A DNA stretch of 64,000 bases from UBA668 sp041918155 (GTDB taxonomy: Bacteria > Actinomycetota > Acidimicrobiia > Acidimicrobiales > Ilumatobacteraceae): positions 5,925 to 69,924 of the forward strand of contig JAYRWH010000014.1 in the NCBI GenBank assembly GCA_041918155.1. The letters run 5' to 3'. The translations under genes were made by a program, and so were the position numbers. Every line of letters begins with the position of its first letter. The stretch's first letter is position 1. Of this stretch, positions 7,427 through 16,635 are shown piece by piece. The notes under the pieces were generated by a model. It saw only the letters and a program-made list of their open reading frames with translations, did not search any database and was not told the origin of the DNA.

Positions 7427-9214
7427 ATGCCGCATCGCACCACGCGTTGGCGCGCCCTGACCGCGCTCTTGCGCCCCGACACCGCCCGCTGGGTGGCACT
7501 CGGGCTCACCGTCGCGCTCGGTTCCGCCTTCGCCCTGGCGGGCCCGCTGGTGGTGCGCCGCATCGTCGACCTGGCCCGGAGCGGCGAGGCGACGACATCG
7601 CGCGTGATCGCGTTGGCAGCGCTGTTCCTCGCCCTGGCGGTGGCCGCTCAGCTGATCACGGTCGCGGTCGCCTGGTTCGCGACGGTGACGGCCTGGCGCA
7701 CGACCAACCAGATCCGCCTCGAGCTGGCCGGGCACGTGCTCGACCTCGATCACGAGTTCCATCGCCGGCATACGCCGGGGGAGCTGATCCAGCGTGTGGA
7801 CGGCGACGTCACCTCCGTCAGCGACTTCCTCGGGAGGGTCGTGCCCAGGGTGGTGGGCGCGGTCACCATGGTCGGCGGAATGGTGGCCGTACTCGCCGTG
7901 GTGGACTGGCGACTGGCGGTCGGAGCGCTGGTGTACGCCCTCGCCGCGCTGGCGACGATCGTGCGCGGGCGCCACCGCGCAGTCCGCGAGAACAGCGACG
8001 AGATGGGCGCCTATGCCCGGCTGTACGGAGGTATCGAAGAGCGATTGACCGCCGGTGAGGACCTACGGGCGAACGGGGCCGGGGCACACGCGATGTGGCG
8101 CTTCGTCGAGGAGAGTGCCGGCGTGATGCGCAGTGCGCTACGACGCGAGTCGGCGTTCCTGCGGCTGTGGTGGGCCGTGCAGGGCTCGGTCGCGATCGGC
8201 GCCACCGTGTCGTTGGTCGCCGGTGCAACACTCGTGCGCAGCGGGGAGACCTCCCTGGGCACCGCGTTCCTGCTGTTCCAGTACGTGCTCCTGCTCGAGC
8301 GCCCACTCGAGGACGTCGTCCAACAGTTGGAGACCGTGCAGAAGGCGAACGGTGCCATGGTGCGCGTGATCGACCTGCTGGCGGTGCAGTCGACGATCAT
8401 CGACGACGGAACCGTGTCGCCACCGGCGGGTCCGTTGGGCCTCGACTTCGCTGCCGTCTCGTTCGACTACGGCGACGACGAACCCGTCTTGTGCGACATC
8501 AACCTGGCCATCGCTGCCGGTCGCTCGGTGGGCGTGATCGGTCGCACCGGCAGTGGCAAGACCACCTTGTCGCGACTTCTCCTGCGCCTGGTCGAGGCGA
8601 CAGCGGGCGAACTGCGGCTCAGTGGGGTGCCGATCGCCGAGATCCCCATGACCGAGCTACGCCGTCGCGTCGCCCTGATCCCCCAGGAGGTGGAACTGTT
8701 CACCGGATCGGTGCGCGACAACGTCGCGTTGTTCGATCCCGCCCCCACCGACCGGGAAGTGGAGACGGCATTACGTCGCGTCGGCCTCGACTCGCTGGCC
8801 GACGGCGGCGTGCACCGAGCGCTCGGCGCTGGTGGCAGCGGCCTGTCCGCAGGGGAGGCGCAGTTGCTGGCGCTGGCCCGCGTGTGGCTCCGCAACCCGG
8901 ATCTCGTGGTGCTCGACGAGGCGACGGCCAGGGTCGACCCGGCCACGGAGGGCCAGCTGGAAGCCGCCATCGTCGAGATGATGCGGGGTCGCACGACGGT
9001 GGTGATCGCTCATCGGTTGAGCACCTTGCGCCACGTCGACGAGATCGTCGTACTCGACCACGGTCGCATCGTCGAGCACGGCGCTCGCACCGCACTGCAG
9101 CTCGATGACGACAGCCGCTTCCACCATCTCCTGCAACTGGCCCACGACGACGACGTCGACGACGACCCCGGTGCCGGCGCCGGCGCTGTTCCCACGACGG
9201 GGGCGGCGACATGA
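7427..9214 (+). CDS. ABC exporter half-transporter (heterodimer subunit 1)
   Basis: A 595-aa membrane-fused ABC protein: six transmembrane helices in the first 320 residues, then a nucleotide-binding domain. Walker A is GRTGSGKTT, Walker B VVLDEAT with the catalytic Glu, H-loop AHRLS; the signature is the non-canonical LSAGEAQ. Its stop overlaps the start of the next ABC gene (ATGA), so the two are co-translated partners. In such heterodimers this subunit supplies the Walker motifs of the active ATP site. ATG at 7427 is preferred over an in-frame GTG at 7400. Substrate unknown; lipid or drug export is the family norm. Confidence 0.85.
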   Translation: MPHRTTRWRALTALLRPDTARWVALGLTVALGSAFALAGPLVVRRIVDLARSGEATTSRVIALAALFLALAVAAQLITVAVAWFATVTAWRTTNQIRLELAGHVLDLDHEFHRRHTPGELIQRVDGDVTSVSDFLGRVVPRVVGAVTMVGGMVAVLAVVDWRLAVGALVYALAALATIVRGRHRAVRENSDEMGAYARLYGGIEERLTAGEDLRANGAGAHAMWRFVEESAGVMRSALRRESAFLRLWWAVQGSVAIGATVSLVAGATLVRSGETSLGTAFLLFQYVLLLERPLEDVVQQLETVQKANGAMVRVIDLLAVQSTIIDDGTVSPPAGPLGLDFAAVSFDYGDDEPVLCDINLAIAAGRSVGVIGRTGSGKTTLSRLLLRLVEATAGELRLSGVPIAEIPMTELRRRVALIPQEVELFTGSVRDNVALFDPAPTDREVETALRRVGLDSLADGGVHRALGAGGSGLSAGEAQLLALARVWLRNPDLVVLDEATARVDPATEGQLEAAIVEMMRGRTTVVIAHRLSTLRHVDEIVVLDHGRIVEHGARTALQLDDDSRFHHLLQLAHDDDVDDDPGAGAGAVPTTGAAT

Positions 9215-10914
9215 ACACGACGCCCGGTGTCTGGCGCCTCGGCTGGCGGGTGAGCCAGCACCGGCCCGGCGCGTTCTGGCTCGGGTGGGTGCTGTTCATC
9301 CTGTTCTTCACGTTCCCCGTGCTCAACGGATGGTTGCTCGGGCGCGGCTTTCACGCGCTCGACACCGGCGACTACTCGCGTGTGTACTGGTTCGCCCTCG
9401 CCGCGCTCGCGTGCGACGCGGCCCGCATGGCCAGCATCCACTGGGGCGCGCTCGTCTGGACCCGGGTGATCGTGCACATGCAGACCTTGGTGCGGGCGAA
9501 CCTGCTCGCCGCGCAGTTGGCCAGCGGCGGACCTGAAGCCGGCCGACCGGTGAGTTCGGCGGGCGAGGCCATCACCCACTTCCGCGACGATGTGGAGGAC
9601 GTGACGATGTTCGTCGACGGCCTCGTCGACGTCAGCGCGGGCACGGTGTTCACGGTGCTCGCCGCGTTCGTGCTCGGCAGCATCGACGCCGGCGCCGCTG
9701 CGATCCTGATCGTGCCACTCGCCGGCGTCGCCCTCGCCACCCGCGCGCTCGACAACCGGATCAAGCGCTATCGGGCCGCCGACCGCGCCGCCGCCACATT
9801 GGTCAGCGGCTTTCTCGGTGACGTGATGGCTGCGGCGACCACCGTGAAGGCGAACGGCGCTGCACCCGCCGCGCTGGCCCGTCTGCGCACGCTCGTCGAC
9901 ACCCGCCGCCACACCGCAGTGCGCGACCGCGTCCTCGACGAAGGGGTGCAGGCCTTCGCCCAGGGCTCGGCCGACGTCGGGCTCGGCCTGGTCCTGCTCG
10001 TGACTGCCGGAGCGATCGCCAGCGGGGCGTTCGACGTCGGCAAACTGGCCGTGTTCACGGCCTACCTCGGCTGGCTCAGCTTCCTGCCGCGCATGGTGGG
10101 GCGAGTACTCGCCCGGCGCAAGCAGGCCGGGGTGGCGTTCGACCGCATGCGACGGGTGGTGGCCGACGACGAGGTCGGCAACACGGTGCGCACGCGCGAC
10201 CTCCCCATCGAGCGCACAGAGCCACGACCGCGACTGCCAGCCGACCGACCCGAGCGCGCGGCCCTGGAGTCGTTGGAGGTGTGCGGTCTCAGCGCCTCCT
10301 TCTCGGGCGGTCGCGGGATCAGCGACGTCTCCTTCCGCATGAGCCGGGGCAGCTTCACCGTGCTCACCGGGCCGATCGGTTCCGGCAAGAGCACTCTCCT
10401 GCGTGCGCTGCTCGGTCTGGCGCACGACGCGGACGTGACGGGCGTCGTGCGCTGGAACAACCGGACCATCGACGACCGGGCCTCCTTCTTCGTGCCCCCG
10501 AATGCGGCCTACCTCCCGCAAGTACCACAGCTGATCAGCGACTCCGTCGCCGACAACGTGGCACTCGGCGAGGTGCCCGACGGTGCCGTACGGCGGGCGC
10601 TGGAGCTCGCTGCAGTGATCACCGATATCGATGAGATGACCGAGCGTGACGCCACCCTCATCGGCCCGCGCGGGCTGCGGCTGTCGGGTGGTCAACGCCA
10701 ACGGGTCGCCGCTGCCCGGGCGCTCGTGCACGTCCCTGAACTCCTCGTGCTCGACGACCTCTCCAGCGCGCTCGACGTGGAAACGGAGCTGCTGCTGTGG
10801 GGAAACCTGGCTGCCGCCGGCATGACGGTCCTGGCCGTGTCACACCGTGCGGTGGCGTTCGACCGCGCCGACCAGGTCCTGCGTCTGCAGGACGGATGCC
10901 TCACCGCCGAGTGA
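9211..10914 (+). CDS. ABC exporter half-transporter (heterodimer subunit 2)
   Basis: A 567-aa partner of the preceding ABC protein, with six predicted membrane helices and one nucleotide-binding domain. Walker A is GPIGSGKST and the signature is canonical LSGGQRQR, but the residue after Walker B is Asp (LLVLDDLSSAL) instead of the catalytic Glu. Together the pair has one consensus ATP site (subunit 1 Walker motifs with this LSGGQ) and one degenerate site, as in BmrCD/TmrAB-type exporters. A small GACCG/CGGTC hairpin starts within the stop codon (10913-10926) but has no T-run. Confidence 0.85.
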   Translation: MNTTPGVWRLGWRVSQHRPGAFWLGWVLFILFFTFPVLNGWLLGRGFHALDTGDYSRVYWFALAALACDAARMASIHWGALVWTRVIVHMQTLVRANLLAAQLASGGPEAGRPVSSAGEAITHFRDDVEDVTMFVDGLVDVSAGTVFTVLAAFVLGSIDAGAAAILIVPLAGVALATRALDNRIKRYRAADRAAATLVSGFLGDVMAAATTVKANGAAPAALARLRTLVDTRRHTAVRDRVLDEGVQAFAQGSADVGLGLVLLVTAGAIASGAFDVGKLAVFTAYLGWLSFLPRMVGRVLARRKQAGVAFDRMRRVVADDEVGNTVRTRDLPIERTEPRPRLPADRPERAALESLEVCGLSASFSGGRGISDVSFRMSRGSFTVLTGPIGSGKSTLLRALLGLAHDADVTGVVRWNNRTIDDRASFFVPPNAAYLPQVPQLISDSVADNVALGEVPDGAVRRALELAAVITDIDEMTERDATLIGPRGLRLSGGQRQRVAAARALVHVPELLVLDDLSSALDVETELLLWGNLAAAGMTVLAVSHRAVAFDRADQVLRLQDGCLTAE

Positions 10915-10949
10915 CCGACGACGGTCGGCGGCAGCGCCCCACGTGGCAC

Positions 10950-10955
10950 TAGCAT
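10950..10955 (+). promoter_or_regulatory. Probable -10 box of the pyrRBC promoter
   Basis: TAGCAT, identical to the proposed infA -10 box. It predicts transcription starting near 10962, which would place the PyrR hairpin at the very 5' end of the mRNA. No convincing -35 box is seen. Confidence 0.45.
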
Positions 10956-10963
10956 CGAACCGA

Positions 10964-10994
10964 ACGTGAAATGGGTCCTGTGAGGCCCATACGT
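10964..10994 (+). promoter_or_regulatory. PyrR-binding RNA hairpin in the pyr leader
   Basis: The core ATGGGTCCTGTGAGGCCCAT (10971-10990) folds into a stem ATGGG/CCCAT around a purine-rich loop that fits the PyrR recognition pattern UCCnGnGAGGC. Flanking ACGT tetramers (10964-10967 and 10991-10994) extend the stem with a three-base bulge. The pyrR Shine-Dalgarno sequence GAAGGGA follows directly. In mycobacteria PyrR bound to such a hairpin blocks ribosome access; the same UMP-dependent translational repression is inferred here. Confidence 0.75.
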
Positions 10995-11002
10995 GAAGGG
11001 AG

Positions 11003-11527
11003 ATGGCCGTGGGCGAAACCCTGGCTCGGGAAGTGCTGAGTGCCGACGACGTGCGCCGTGCGCTCACCCGCATCGCCCACGAGATCGTGGAGCGAAACCA
11101 TGGCCTCGAGGGGGTGGTGGTCATCGGCCTGCAGCGCGGTGGCGTGTGGGTGGCCGAGGCACTCGCCGGCATCCTCGCGGGCATCGATCCCTCCCACCCG
11201 GTGCCCGTCGGTTCACTCGACGTCAGCTTCCACCGCGACGACGTCGGCCTGCGCCCGATCGTGCCCGGCAGCGTCACCGACATCCCCGTCGAGCTCGACG
11301 GCTGCACCGTGATCCTGTGCGACGACGTGCTGTTCACCGGCCGCACCGTGAGGGCGGCCATGGAGGCGCTCAACGAGTACGGCCGGCCGCGGGCCGTACA
11401 GCTCGCGGTGATGGTCGACCGCGGCCACCGCGAGCTGCCGATCCGCCCCGACTTCGTCGGCAAGAATCTCCCCACCGCCCGCGACGAACAGGTCGCGGCA
11501 ACACCGGTTGGGGTGACGATCACGTGA
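11003..11527 (+). CDS. pyrR: Bifunctional pyr operon regulator / uracil phosphoribosyltransferase PyrR
   Basis: A 174-aa phosphoribosyltransferase-fold protein that binds pyr mRNA when UMP is plentiful. The PRPP-binding motif is VILCDDVLFTGRTVRAA (about residues 103-119), and the N-terminal GLQRGGVWVAEAL is also typical. The ATG at 11003 follows GAAGGGA. The leader carries its own binding hairpin (10964-10994), so it probably represses its own operon. It is coupled to pyrB through a GTGA overlap. Confidence 0.95.
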   Translation: MAVGETLAREVLSADDVRRALTRIAHEIVERNHGLEGVVVIGLQRGGVWVAEALAGILAGIDPSHPVPVGSLDVSFHRDDVGLRPIVPGSVTDIPVELDGCTVILCDDVLFTGRTVRAAMEALNEYGRPRAVQLAVMVDRGHRELPIRPDFVGKNLPTARDEQVAATPVGVTIT

Positions 11528-12483
11528 AGCACCTCCTGTCCGTCGCCGACCTGACCGCCGACGACATCCACCGCCTGCTCGAACTCACCGACCACATGGC
11601 CGAGATCAACCAGCGGCCGATCCCCAAGGTGCCCGCGCTGCGCGGCAAGAACGTCGTGAGCCTGTTCTTCGAAGACTCCACCCGGACCCGCACCAGCTTC
11701 GACACGGCAGCCAAACGGCTCAGCGCCGACACGATGAACTTCGCCGTGTCGTCGAGCAGCGTCAACAAGGGCGAGAGCCTACGCGACACGATCGAGACGA
11801 TCAGCGCCATGGGCGTCGATGCGTTCGTGGTGCGCCACAAGAGCAGCGGCGCGCCCCTCGCGATCACGAAATGGACGAACGCCAGCATCGTCAACGCCGG
11901 CGATGGCTGGCACCAGCACCCCACCCAGGCGCTGCTGGACTGCTACACGATCCGCACCGGGCTCAATCGCCGCGACGGGTTCGACGGGTTGCGGATCGCG
12001 ATCGTCGGCGACATCAAGCACAGCCGCGTCGCCCGCAGCGACGTCCAGGCCTTCACTGCGCTCGGCGCCCACGTAACCCTCGTCGCCCCGCCGACGCTGC
12101 TACCGCCATCCCTGGTCAACTCGAACGGCCAGGACTGGCCGGTGGAGGTCAGCCACGACCTCGACTCGCTCCTCCCCGACCTCGACGTGCTCTACCTGTT
12201 GCGCGTACAACGCGAGCGGATGGACGACGCCCTGCTGCCCTCGCTCCACGAGTACTCGGCGATGTACGGGCTTACCGCCGAGCGGGCCGCCCGCTTGGCG
12301 CCTCACGCGATGGTGATGCACCCGGGCCCGATGAATCGCGGCGTCGAGATGGTCATCGATCCCGCCGAGCTCCCCGGCTCGGCGATCCTCGACCAGGTCA
12401 CCAACGGTGTCGCCGTGCGGATGGCTGTGTTGTTCACCCTGCTCGGTTCGGGCAGCGACCTGAAATCGGAGCACCTGTCATGA
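11524..12483 (+). CDS. pyrB: Aspartate carbamoyltransferase catalytic subunit
   Basis: A 319-aa enzyme that joins carbamoyl phosphate and aspartate, the committed step of pyrimidine synthesis. The carbamoyl phosphate site FFEDSTRTRTSF is at about residues 45-56 and HPTQALLDCY at about 129-138. The start is a GTG at 11524 within the pyrR stop overlap; it ends in an ATGA overlap with pyrC. No pyrI regulatory chain follows, as is normal in actinobacteria. Confidence 0.97.
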   Translation: MKHLLSVADLTADDIHRLLELTDHMAEINQRPIPKVPALRGKNVVSLFFEDSTRTRTSFDTAAKRLSADTMNFAVSSSSVNKGESLRDTIETISAMGVDAFVVRHKSSGAPLAITKWTNASIVNAGDGWHQHPTQALLDCYTIRTGLNRRDGFDGLRIAIVGDIKHSRVARSDVQAFTALGAHVTLVAPPTLLPPSLVNSNGQDWPVEVSHDLDSLLPDLDVLYLLRVQRERMDDALLPSLHEYSAMYGLTAERAARLAPHAMVMHPGPMNRGVEMVIDPAELPGSAILDQVTNGVAVRMAVLFTLLGSGSDLKSEHLS

Positions 12484-13766
12484 CGCGAACCCTCATCACG
12501 GGCGGCACCCTGCTCGACCAGTACGGCGAGCGCGCCGGCGACGTGGCGATCGAGGACGGCCGCATCGTCGATGTCGGCAGCGGGGTGCGCGCCGCGCCCG
12601 GCGACCTCACGCTCGATGCCACCGGGTGCATCGTCTCCCCCGGGTTCGTCGACCTGCACGTGCACCTTCGTGAGCCGGGCAAGGAGGAGGCGGAGACGAT
12701 CGAGACCGGCAGCCGCGGCGCGGCGCTCGGTGGCTTCACCGCCGTCGTGGCCATGCCGAACACCGACCCGGCGCAGGACAGCGTCGCCGTGGTGGAGTTC
12801 GTGCGCGCCCAGGGCAGGCGCGCCGGCCTGTGCGAGGTCCTGCCGTCGGGTTGCATCACGATCGGGCGCCACGGCGAGCGGCTCGCACCCTTCGGCGAGC
12901 TCGCGGCAGCCGGTGTCCGCATCTTCACCGACGACGGCGCCGGGGTGCAGGATGCGCAGCTCATGCGCCGGGCCCTGGAATACGCCGGGCCGCTCGGGAT
13001 CACGCTCGCGCAGCACTGCGAGACCGCGTCGCTCACCAAAGGCGCGGTGATGCACGAGGGCTCGTGCTGCAGCCATCTCGGCCTGCCCGGCTGGCCCGCG
13101 CTGGCCGAGGAGCTGATGGTGTTCCGCGATATCGAGCTGGTGCGCCTCACCGGCGTGCCGATGCACTTCCTGCACCTGTCCACCGCGCGCAGCGTCGCGC
13201 TCGTGCGTGCCGCCAAGGCCGAGGGCCTGCCGATCACCGCCGAGGCCGCGCCGCACCACTTCACGCTCACCGACGAATGCCTCACGGGCTTCGATCCCGT
13301 GTTCAAGGTGAACCCGCCACTGCGCACGCCGGCCGACATCGCCGCGATCAAGGCCGGCCTCGCCGACGGCACGATCGACGCGATCGCCACCGACCACGCC
13401 CCCCACGCGCCGCACACCAAGGAGGCGCCGCTCGACCAAGCGCCGCCGGGCATGCTCGGCCTGGAGACCGCGCTCGGGCTGTGCATCGCCGAGCTCGACA
13501 TGCCCCTCGCGGACATCATCGCCGCGCTGAGCTGGAAGCCCGCCGCCATCGCCGGCGTCGCCGATCGCCACGGCCGCCCGATCACCGCCGGCGAGCCGGC
13601 CAACCTCGCCGTGTTCGACCGCAACCGGGAGTGGACCGTCGTGCCGGCCAAGCTGGCGAGCAAGAGCCGGAACACCCCGTACATCGGCCGCCGTTTGCGC
13701 GGCAAGGTGCGCCACACCGTCTTCGAGGGCAACGCCGTTGTCGTCGACGGCATCGCCACCCGCTGA
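12480..13766 (+). CDS. pyrC: Dihydroorotase (type I)
   Basis: A 428-aa metal-dependent amidohydrolase that closes carbamoyl aspartate to dihydroorotate. The metal ligand motif is DLHVHLREPG (about residue 58), with later ligands in AQHCETAS, MHFLHLST and the catalytic Asp in AIATDHAPHAPH. It begins with an ATG overlapping the pyrB stop. The next gene, map, is convergent 53 bp away; carA/carB and later pyr genes are not in the window. Confidence 0.97.
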   Translation: MTRTLITGGTLLDQYGERAGDVAIEDGRIVDVGSGVRAAPGDLTLDATGCIVSPGFVDLHVHLREPGKEEAETIETGSRGAALGGFTAVVAMPNTDPAQDSVAVVEFVRAQGRRAGLCEVLPSGCITIGRHGERLAPFGELAAAGVRIFTDDGAGVQDAQLMRRALEYAGPLGITLAQHCETASLTKGAVMHEGSCCSHLGLPGWPALAEELMVFRDIELVRLTGVPMHFLHLSTARSVALVRAAKAEGLPITAEAAPHHFTLTDECLTGFDPVFKVNPPLRTPADIAAIKAGLADGTIDAIATDHAPHAPHTKEAPLDQAPPGMLGLETALGLCIAELDMPLADIIAALSWKPAAIAGVADRHGRPITAGEPANLAVFDRNREWTVVPAKLASKSRNTPYIGRRLRGKVRHTVFEGNAVVVDGIATR

Positions 13767-13819
13767 CCCGGGTGCGAGCGCCAGCCCATCATTGCGAGTG
13801 GACGTTGGGACGGCGCGGT

Positions 13820-14590
13820 CTACCTCCGGGTGAGGATTTCGGGGCCGTGGTCGCCGACGAGCACGGTGTGCTCCACATGGGCGGCGAGTGAGCCGTCGGC
13901 GGTGACGATCGTCCAACCATCGTCGGAGTCGCGCACTGCATCCTTGCCGCCGGCGATGAGCATCGGCTCGATCGCCAGCACCATGCCCGGCAGCAACTCA
14001 GGCCCACGACCGGAGCGGCCCCGGTTCTCCACATCGGGCTCCTCGTGCATCGCCTGGCCGATGCCGTGGCCGCAGTATTGGCGCGGGCTGCCGTAGCCGG
14101 CACCCGACACCACCGCATCGATCGCTGCGCCGATGTCGCCGAGATGGCGGCCGGAGCGCATTTGCTTCACCGCCGCGGCGAGCGCCGCGTCTGCCGTGTC
14201 GAGCAAGCGCCGCGCATCGGGGGTGATCGAACCGATCCCGATCGTGAAGGCCGCATCGCCGTGCCAACCGTGGACGATCGCGCCGCAGTCCACCGACAGC
14301 AAGTCGCCCTCCGCCAGCACCCGCGAGCCGGGGATGCCGTGGATCATCTGCTCATTGATGGAGGTGCAGATCACCGCCGGGAAACCGTGATAGCCGAAGA
14401 AGTTCGAGGTCGCGCTGCGCCGCTCGAGCACGTCGCGCGCAACCCGGTCGAGCGCGGCGGTGGTGACTCCTGGACGTGCGGCGGCGCGCAACTCCTCGTG
14501 CATCTCGGCCACGACCCGCCCAGCGGCGCGCAGGTGGCGCAGTTCATCCGCAGCTCGACGCGGGATGACGCCGCGACGCGCCCGCACCAT
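13820..14590 (-). CDS. map: Methionine aminopeptidase, type I
   Basis: A 256-aa dinuclear metal peptidase that removes the initiator Met from nascent proteins. Recognisable segments are NEQMIHGIPG, the metal ligands D and D in LLSVDCGAIVHGWHGDAAFT, GHGIGQAMHEEP with the catalytic His, and GMVLAIEPM. The ATG at 14590 shares one base with the adk stop (TGATG). It is the last gene of the rplC-secY-adk-map run; the usual next gene infA lies 6.6 kb away beyond an opposite-strand insertion. Confidence 0.96.
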   Translation of the reverse strand: MVRARRGVIPRRAADELRHLRAAGRVVAEMHEELRAAARPGVTTAALDRVARDVLERRSATSNFFGYHGFPAVICTSINEQMIHGIPGSRVLAEGDLLSVDCGAIVHGWHGDAAFTIGIGSITPDARRLLDTADAALAAAVKQMRSGRHLGDIGAAIDAVVSGAGYGSPRQYCGHGIGQAMHEEPDVENRGRSGRGPELLPGMVLAIEPMLIAGGKDAVRDSDDGWTIVTADGSLAAHVEHTVLVGDHGPEILTRR

Positions 14591-15255
14591 CAGCCGATGC
14601 GCCGAGTGCCGTCGACCACCGCGGTGAGGCGGCGGAACACCTCGTCGGTGGAGGCGACACCGTCGACGACGATGAGTCGGCCCTGGCGCTCGTAGTACTC
14701 GATGAGCGGGGCAGTCTGCTCTTCGTAGAGGTCGAGCCGGCGCGATACCGCCTCGGGGGTGTCGTCGTCGCGCTGGGTGACGTCACCGCCGCACACGTCG
14801 CAGATCCACGGCTCCTTGTCCACCCCGCCGGCGACATAATTCGTGCCGCAGTCGCGGCACACACGGCGGGCGGAGATGCGCTGCAACACCAATTCGCGCG
14901 GCACATCGAGGTCGAGCACGGCGTCGATCGGCCGGTCGGCAGTGATGTCGTCGAGCCCGTTCGCCTGCGGCACTGTACGCGGAAAACCGTCGAGGATGTA
15001 CCCGCGGCCGACAGCGTCGGGCTTGGCGAGGCGCTCGGCGACGATGCCGACCATGATCTCGTCGCCGACGAGGCCACCGGCATCCATCACTTCCTTGGCC
15101 ATCGTGCCGAGCGGGGTTCCTTCGCGCACGGCGGCACGGAGCATGTCGCCGGTGCTGATGTGTGGGACGACGAAGTGGCGCGACAGGCGCACGCACTGTG
15201 TTCCCTTCCCAGCGCCTTGGCGCCCGAGCAGGATCAGCCGGGCGCCCGGGATCAC
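14590..15255 (-). CDS. adk: Adenylate kinase with zinc-type LID
   Basis: A 221-aa kinase that interconverts ATP + AMP and 2 ADP. The P-loop is GRQGAGKGTQC near residue 10, the NMP-binding part HISTGDMLR and GYILDGFPRT follow. The LID carries four cysteines in a CRDC...CDVC arrangement, the zinc-binding form found in many Gram-positives. The start is a GTG at 15255 that overlaps the secY stop as GTGA; a longer upstream reading would run through secY and is not real. Confidence 0.95.
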   Translation of the reverse strand: MIPGARLILLGRQGAGKGTQCVRLSRHFVVPHISTGDMLRAAVREGTPLGTMAKEVMDAGGLVGDEIMVGIVAERLAKPDAVGRGYILDGFPRTVPQANGLDDITADRPIDAVLDLDVPRELVLQRISARRVCRDCGTNYVAGGVDKEPWICDVCGGDVTQRDDDTPEAVSRRLDLYEEQTAPLIEYYERQGRLIVVDGVASTDEVFRRLTAVVDGTRRIG

Positions 15256-16580
15256 TTCAGGAAGCCCTCGTAATTGCGCAACATCAGTTGGCTGTCGATC
15301 TGGCGCATCAACTCGAGCGCCACACCGACGGCGATGAGCACGGTGGTACCGGCGAACGGGAAGTTCTGGACGTCGGCCACCCACAACAATAGATAGGGCA
15401 TGATCGCGATGAGGGCCACGAACACTGCACCCGGCAGGGTGATGCGGTTGACGGCCTTGCCGAGATAGCGCTCGGTCTGCGGGCCGGGACGCACACCGGG
15501 GATGAAGCCACCCTGGCGACGGATCTGGTCGGCCTGGCGGATCGGGTCGAACGCGATCGAGTTGTAGAAGTAGGCGAAGGCGATGATCATCAGCGAGAAG
15601 ATGCCGATGTACACAAGCCCGCGGCTGTTCACCAGATTGGAGTCGACCCAGCGCTGAATGCTCGCGCGCCAGCCGCCAGAGGCACCGCCGAGGAGGTTTG
15701 TGAGCAGCACCGGCAGCAGCAGCACGGAGCTGGCGAAGATGATCGGCACGACACCGCTCTGGTTGACCTTCAGCGGGATGTACGTGCTCTGGCCGCCGTA
15801 CATGCGGCGGCCGACGACGCGCTTGGCGAACTGGACTGGGATGCGTCGTTGACCCAACTCCACCCGCACGACCGCGATCACGATGCCGACGCAGAGCAGG
15901 AACAGAAGGGTGAACACGAACCAGTTCTTCTCCACCCACACCGAGTAGAACCCGTTCGGCAGACCCGACACCACCGAGGCGAAGATCACCATCGACATAC
16001 CGTTGCCGATGCCGCGCTGGCTGATGAGTTCGCCGATCCACATCAGCACGGCCGTGCCGCCGACGAGGGTGGCGATCACGAGGTAGCCGCGCGGCCACAT
16101 GCCATCGGGCAGCAGACGCAGGTTCTGCGGGAAACGCTGGGCCGCGCCGAAGAACGCGTTGCCGTTGCCGTTACCGAAGATGAACGTCAGCGCAGTCGCC
16201 TGCAAGGTGGAGATCCCGATTGCGAGGTAACGCGTGTACTGGGTGATCTTGCGCTGCCCGACCGCACCCTCTTGCTGCAACTTCTCCAGCTTCGGGATCA
16301 CCACGCCGAGTACCTGCATGATGATGCTCGCGGTGATGTACGGCATGATGCCGAGGGCGAAGATCGAGAAGCTGGCGAACGCACCGCCGCTGAACATGTT
16401 GAAGAAGCCCAGGGCGCCTTGGGTGTTGGCGGCCTTGCGGAACTGACGAACCGCATCCTGGTCGATACCGGGCACGCGGATGGCGACGCCAACGCGGTAT
16501 AGCAGCACCATCGCCAGGAGGAACAGGATCTTGTTCCGCAGGTCGGGCACCTTGAAGACATTCTTCAAGTTCGAGAACAC
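15252..16580 (-). CDS. secY: Protein translocase subunit SecY
   Basis: A 442-aa channel subunit of the Sec translocon with ten predicted membrane helices. Typical segments are RVPGIDQ near residue 35, MFSGGAFASFSIFALGIMPYI (plug and helix 2, quoted in part as FALGIMPYITASI), and cytosolic loop GGFIPGVRPGPQTERYL. It follows rplO in the standard spc order and is translationally coupled to adk. Confidence 0.97.
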   Translation of the reverse strand: MFSNLKNVFKVPDLRNKILFLLAMVLLYRVGVAIRVPGIDQDAVRQFRKAANTQGALGFFNMFSGGAFASFSIFALGIMPYITASIIMQVLGVVIPKLEKLQQEGAVGQRKITQYTRYLAIGISTLQATALTFIFGNGNGNAFFGAAQRFPQNLRLLPDGMWPRGYLVIATLVGGTAVLMWIGELISQRGIGNGMSMVIFASVVSGLPNGFYSVWVEKNWFVFTLLFLLCVGIVIAVVRVELGQRRIPVQFAKRVVGRRMYGGQSTYIPLKVNQSGVVPIIFASSVLLLPVLLTNLLGGASGGWRASIQRWVDSNLVNSRGLVYIGIFSLMIIAFAYFYNSIAFDPIRQADQIRRQGGFIPGVRPGPQTERYLGKAVNRITLPGAVFVALIAIMPYLLLWVADVQNFPFAGTTVLIAVGVALELMRQIDSQLMLRNYEGFLK

Positions 16581-16635
16581 GAGCGAGCTCCAGGGAGTTT
16601 GCGGACGGCCAGGACGGCCGACTCAGCGGCCAGAA

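Noticed and set aside
14590..16098. adk reading extended far upstream
   Set aside because: The extension runs out of frame through secY; the GTG at 15255 with the GTGA overlap gives the normal adenylate kinase N-terminus.
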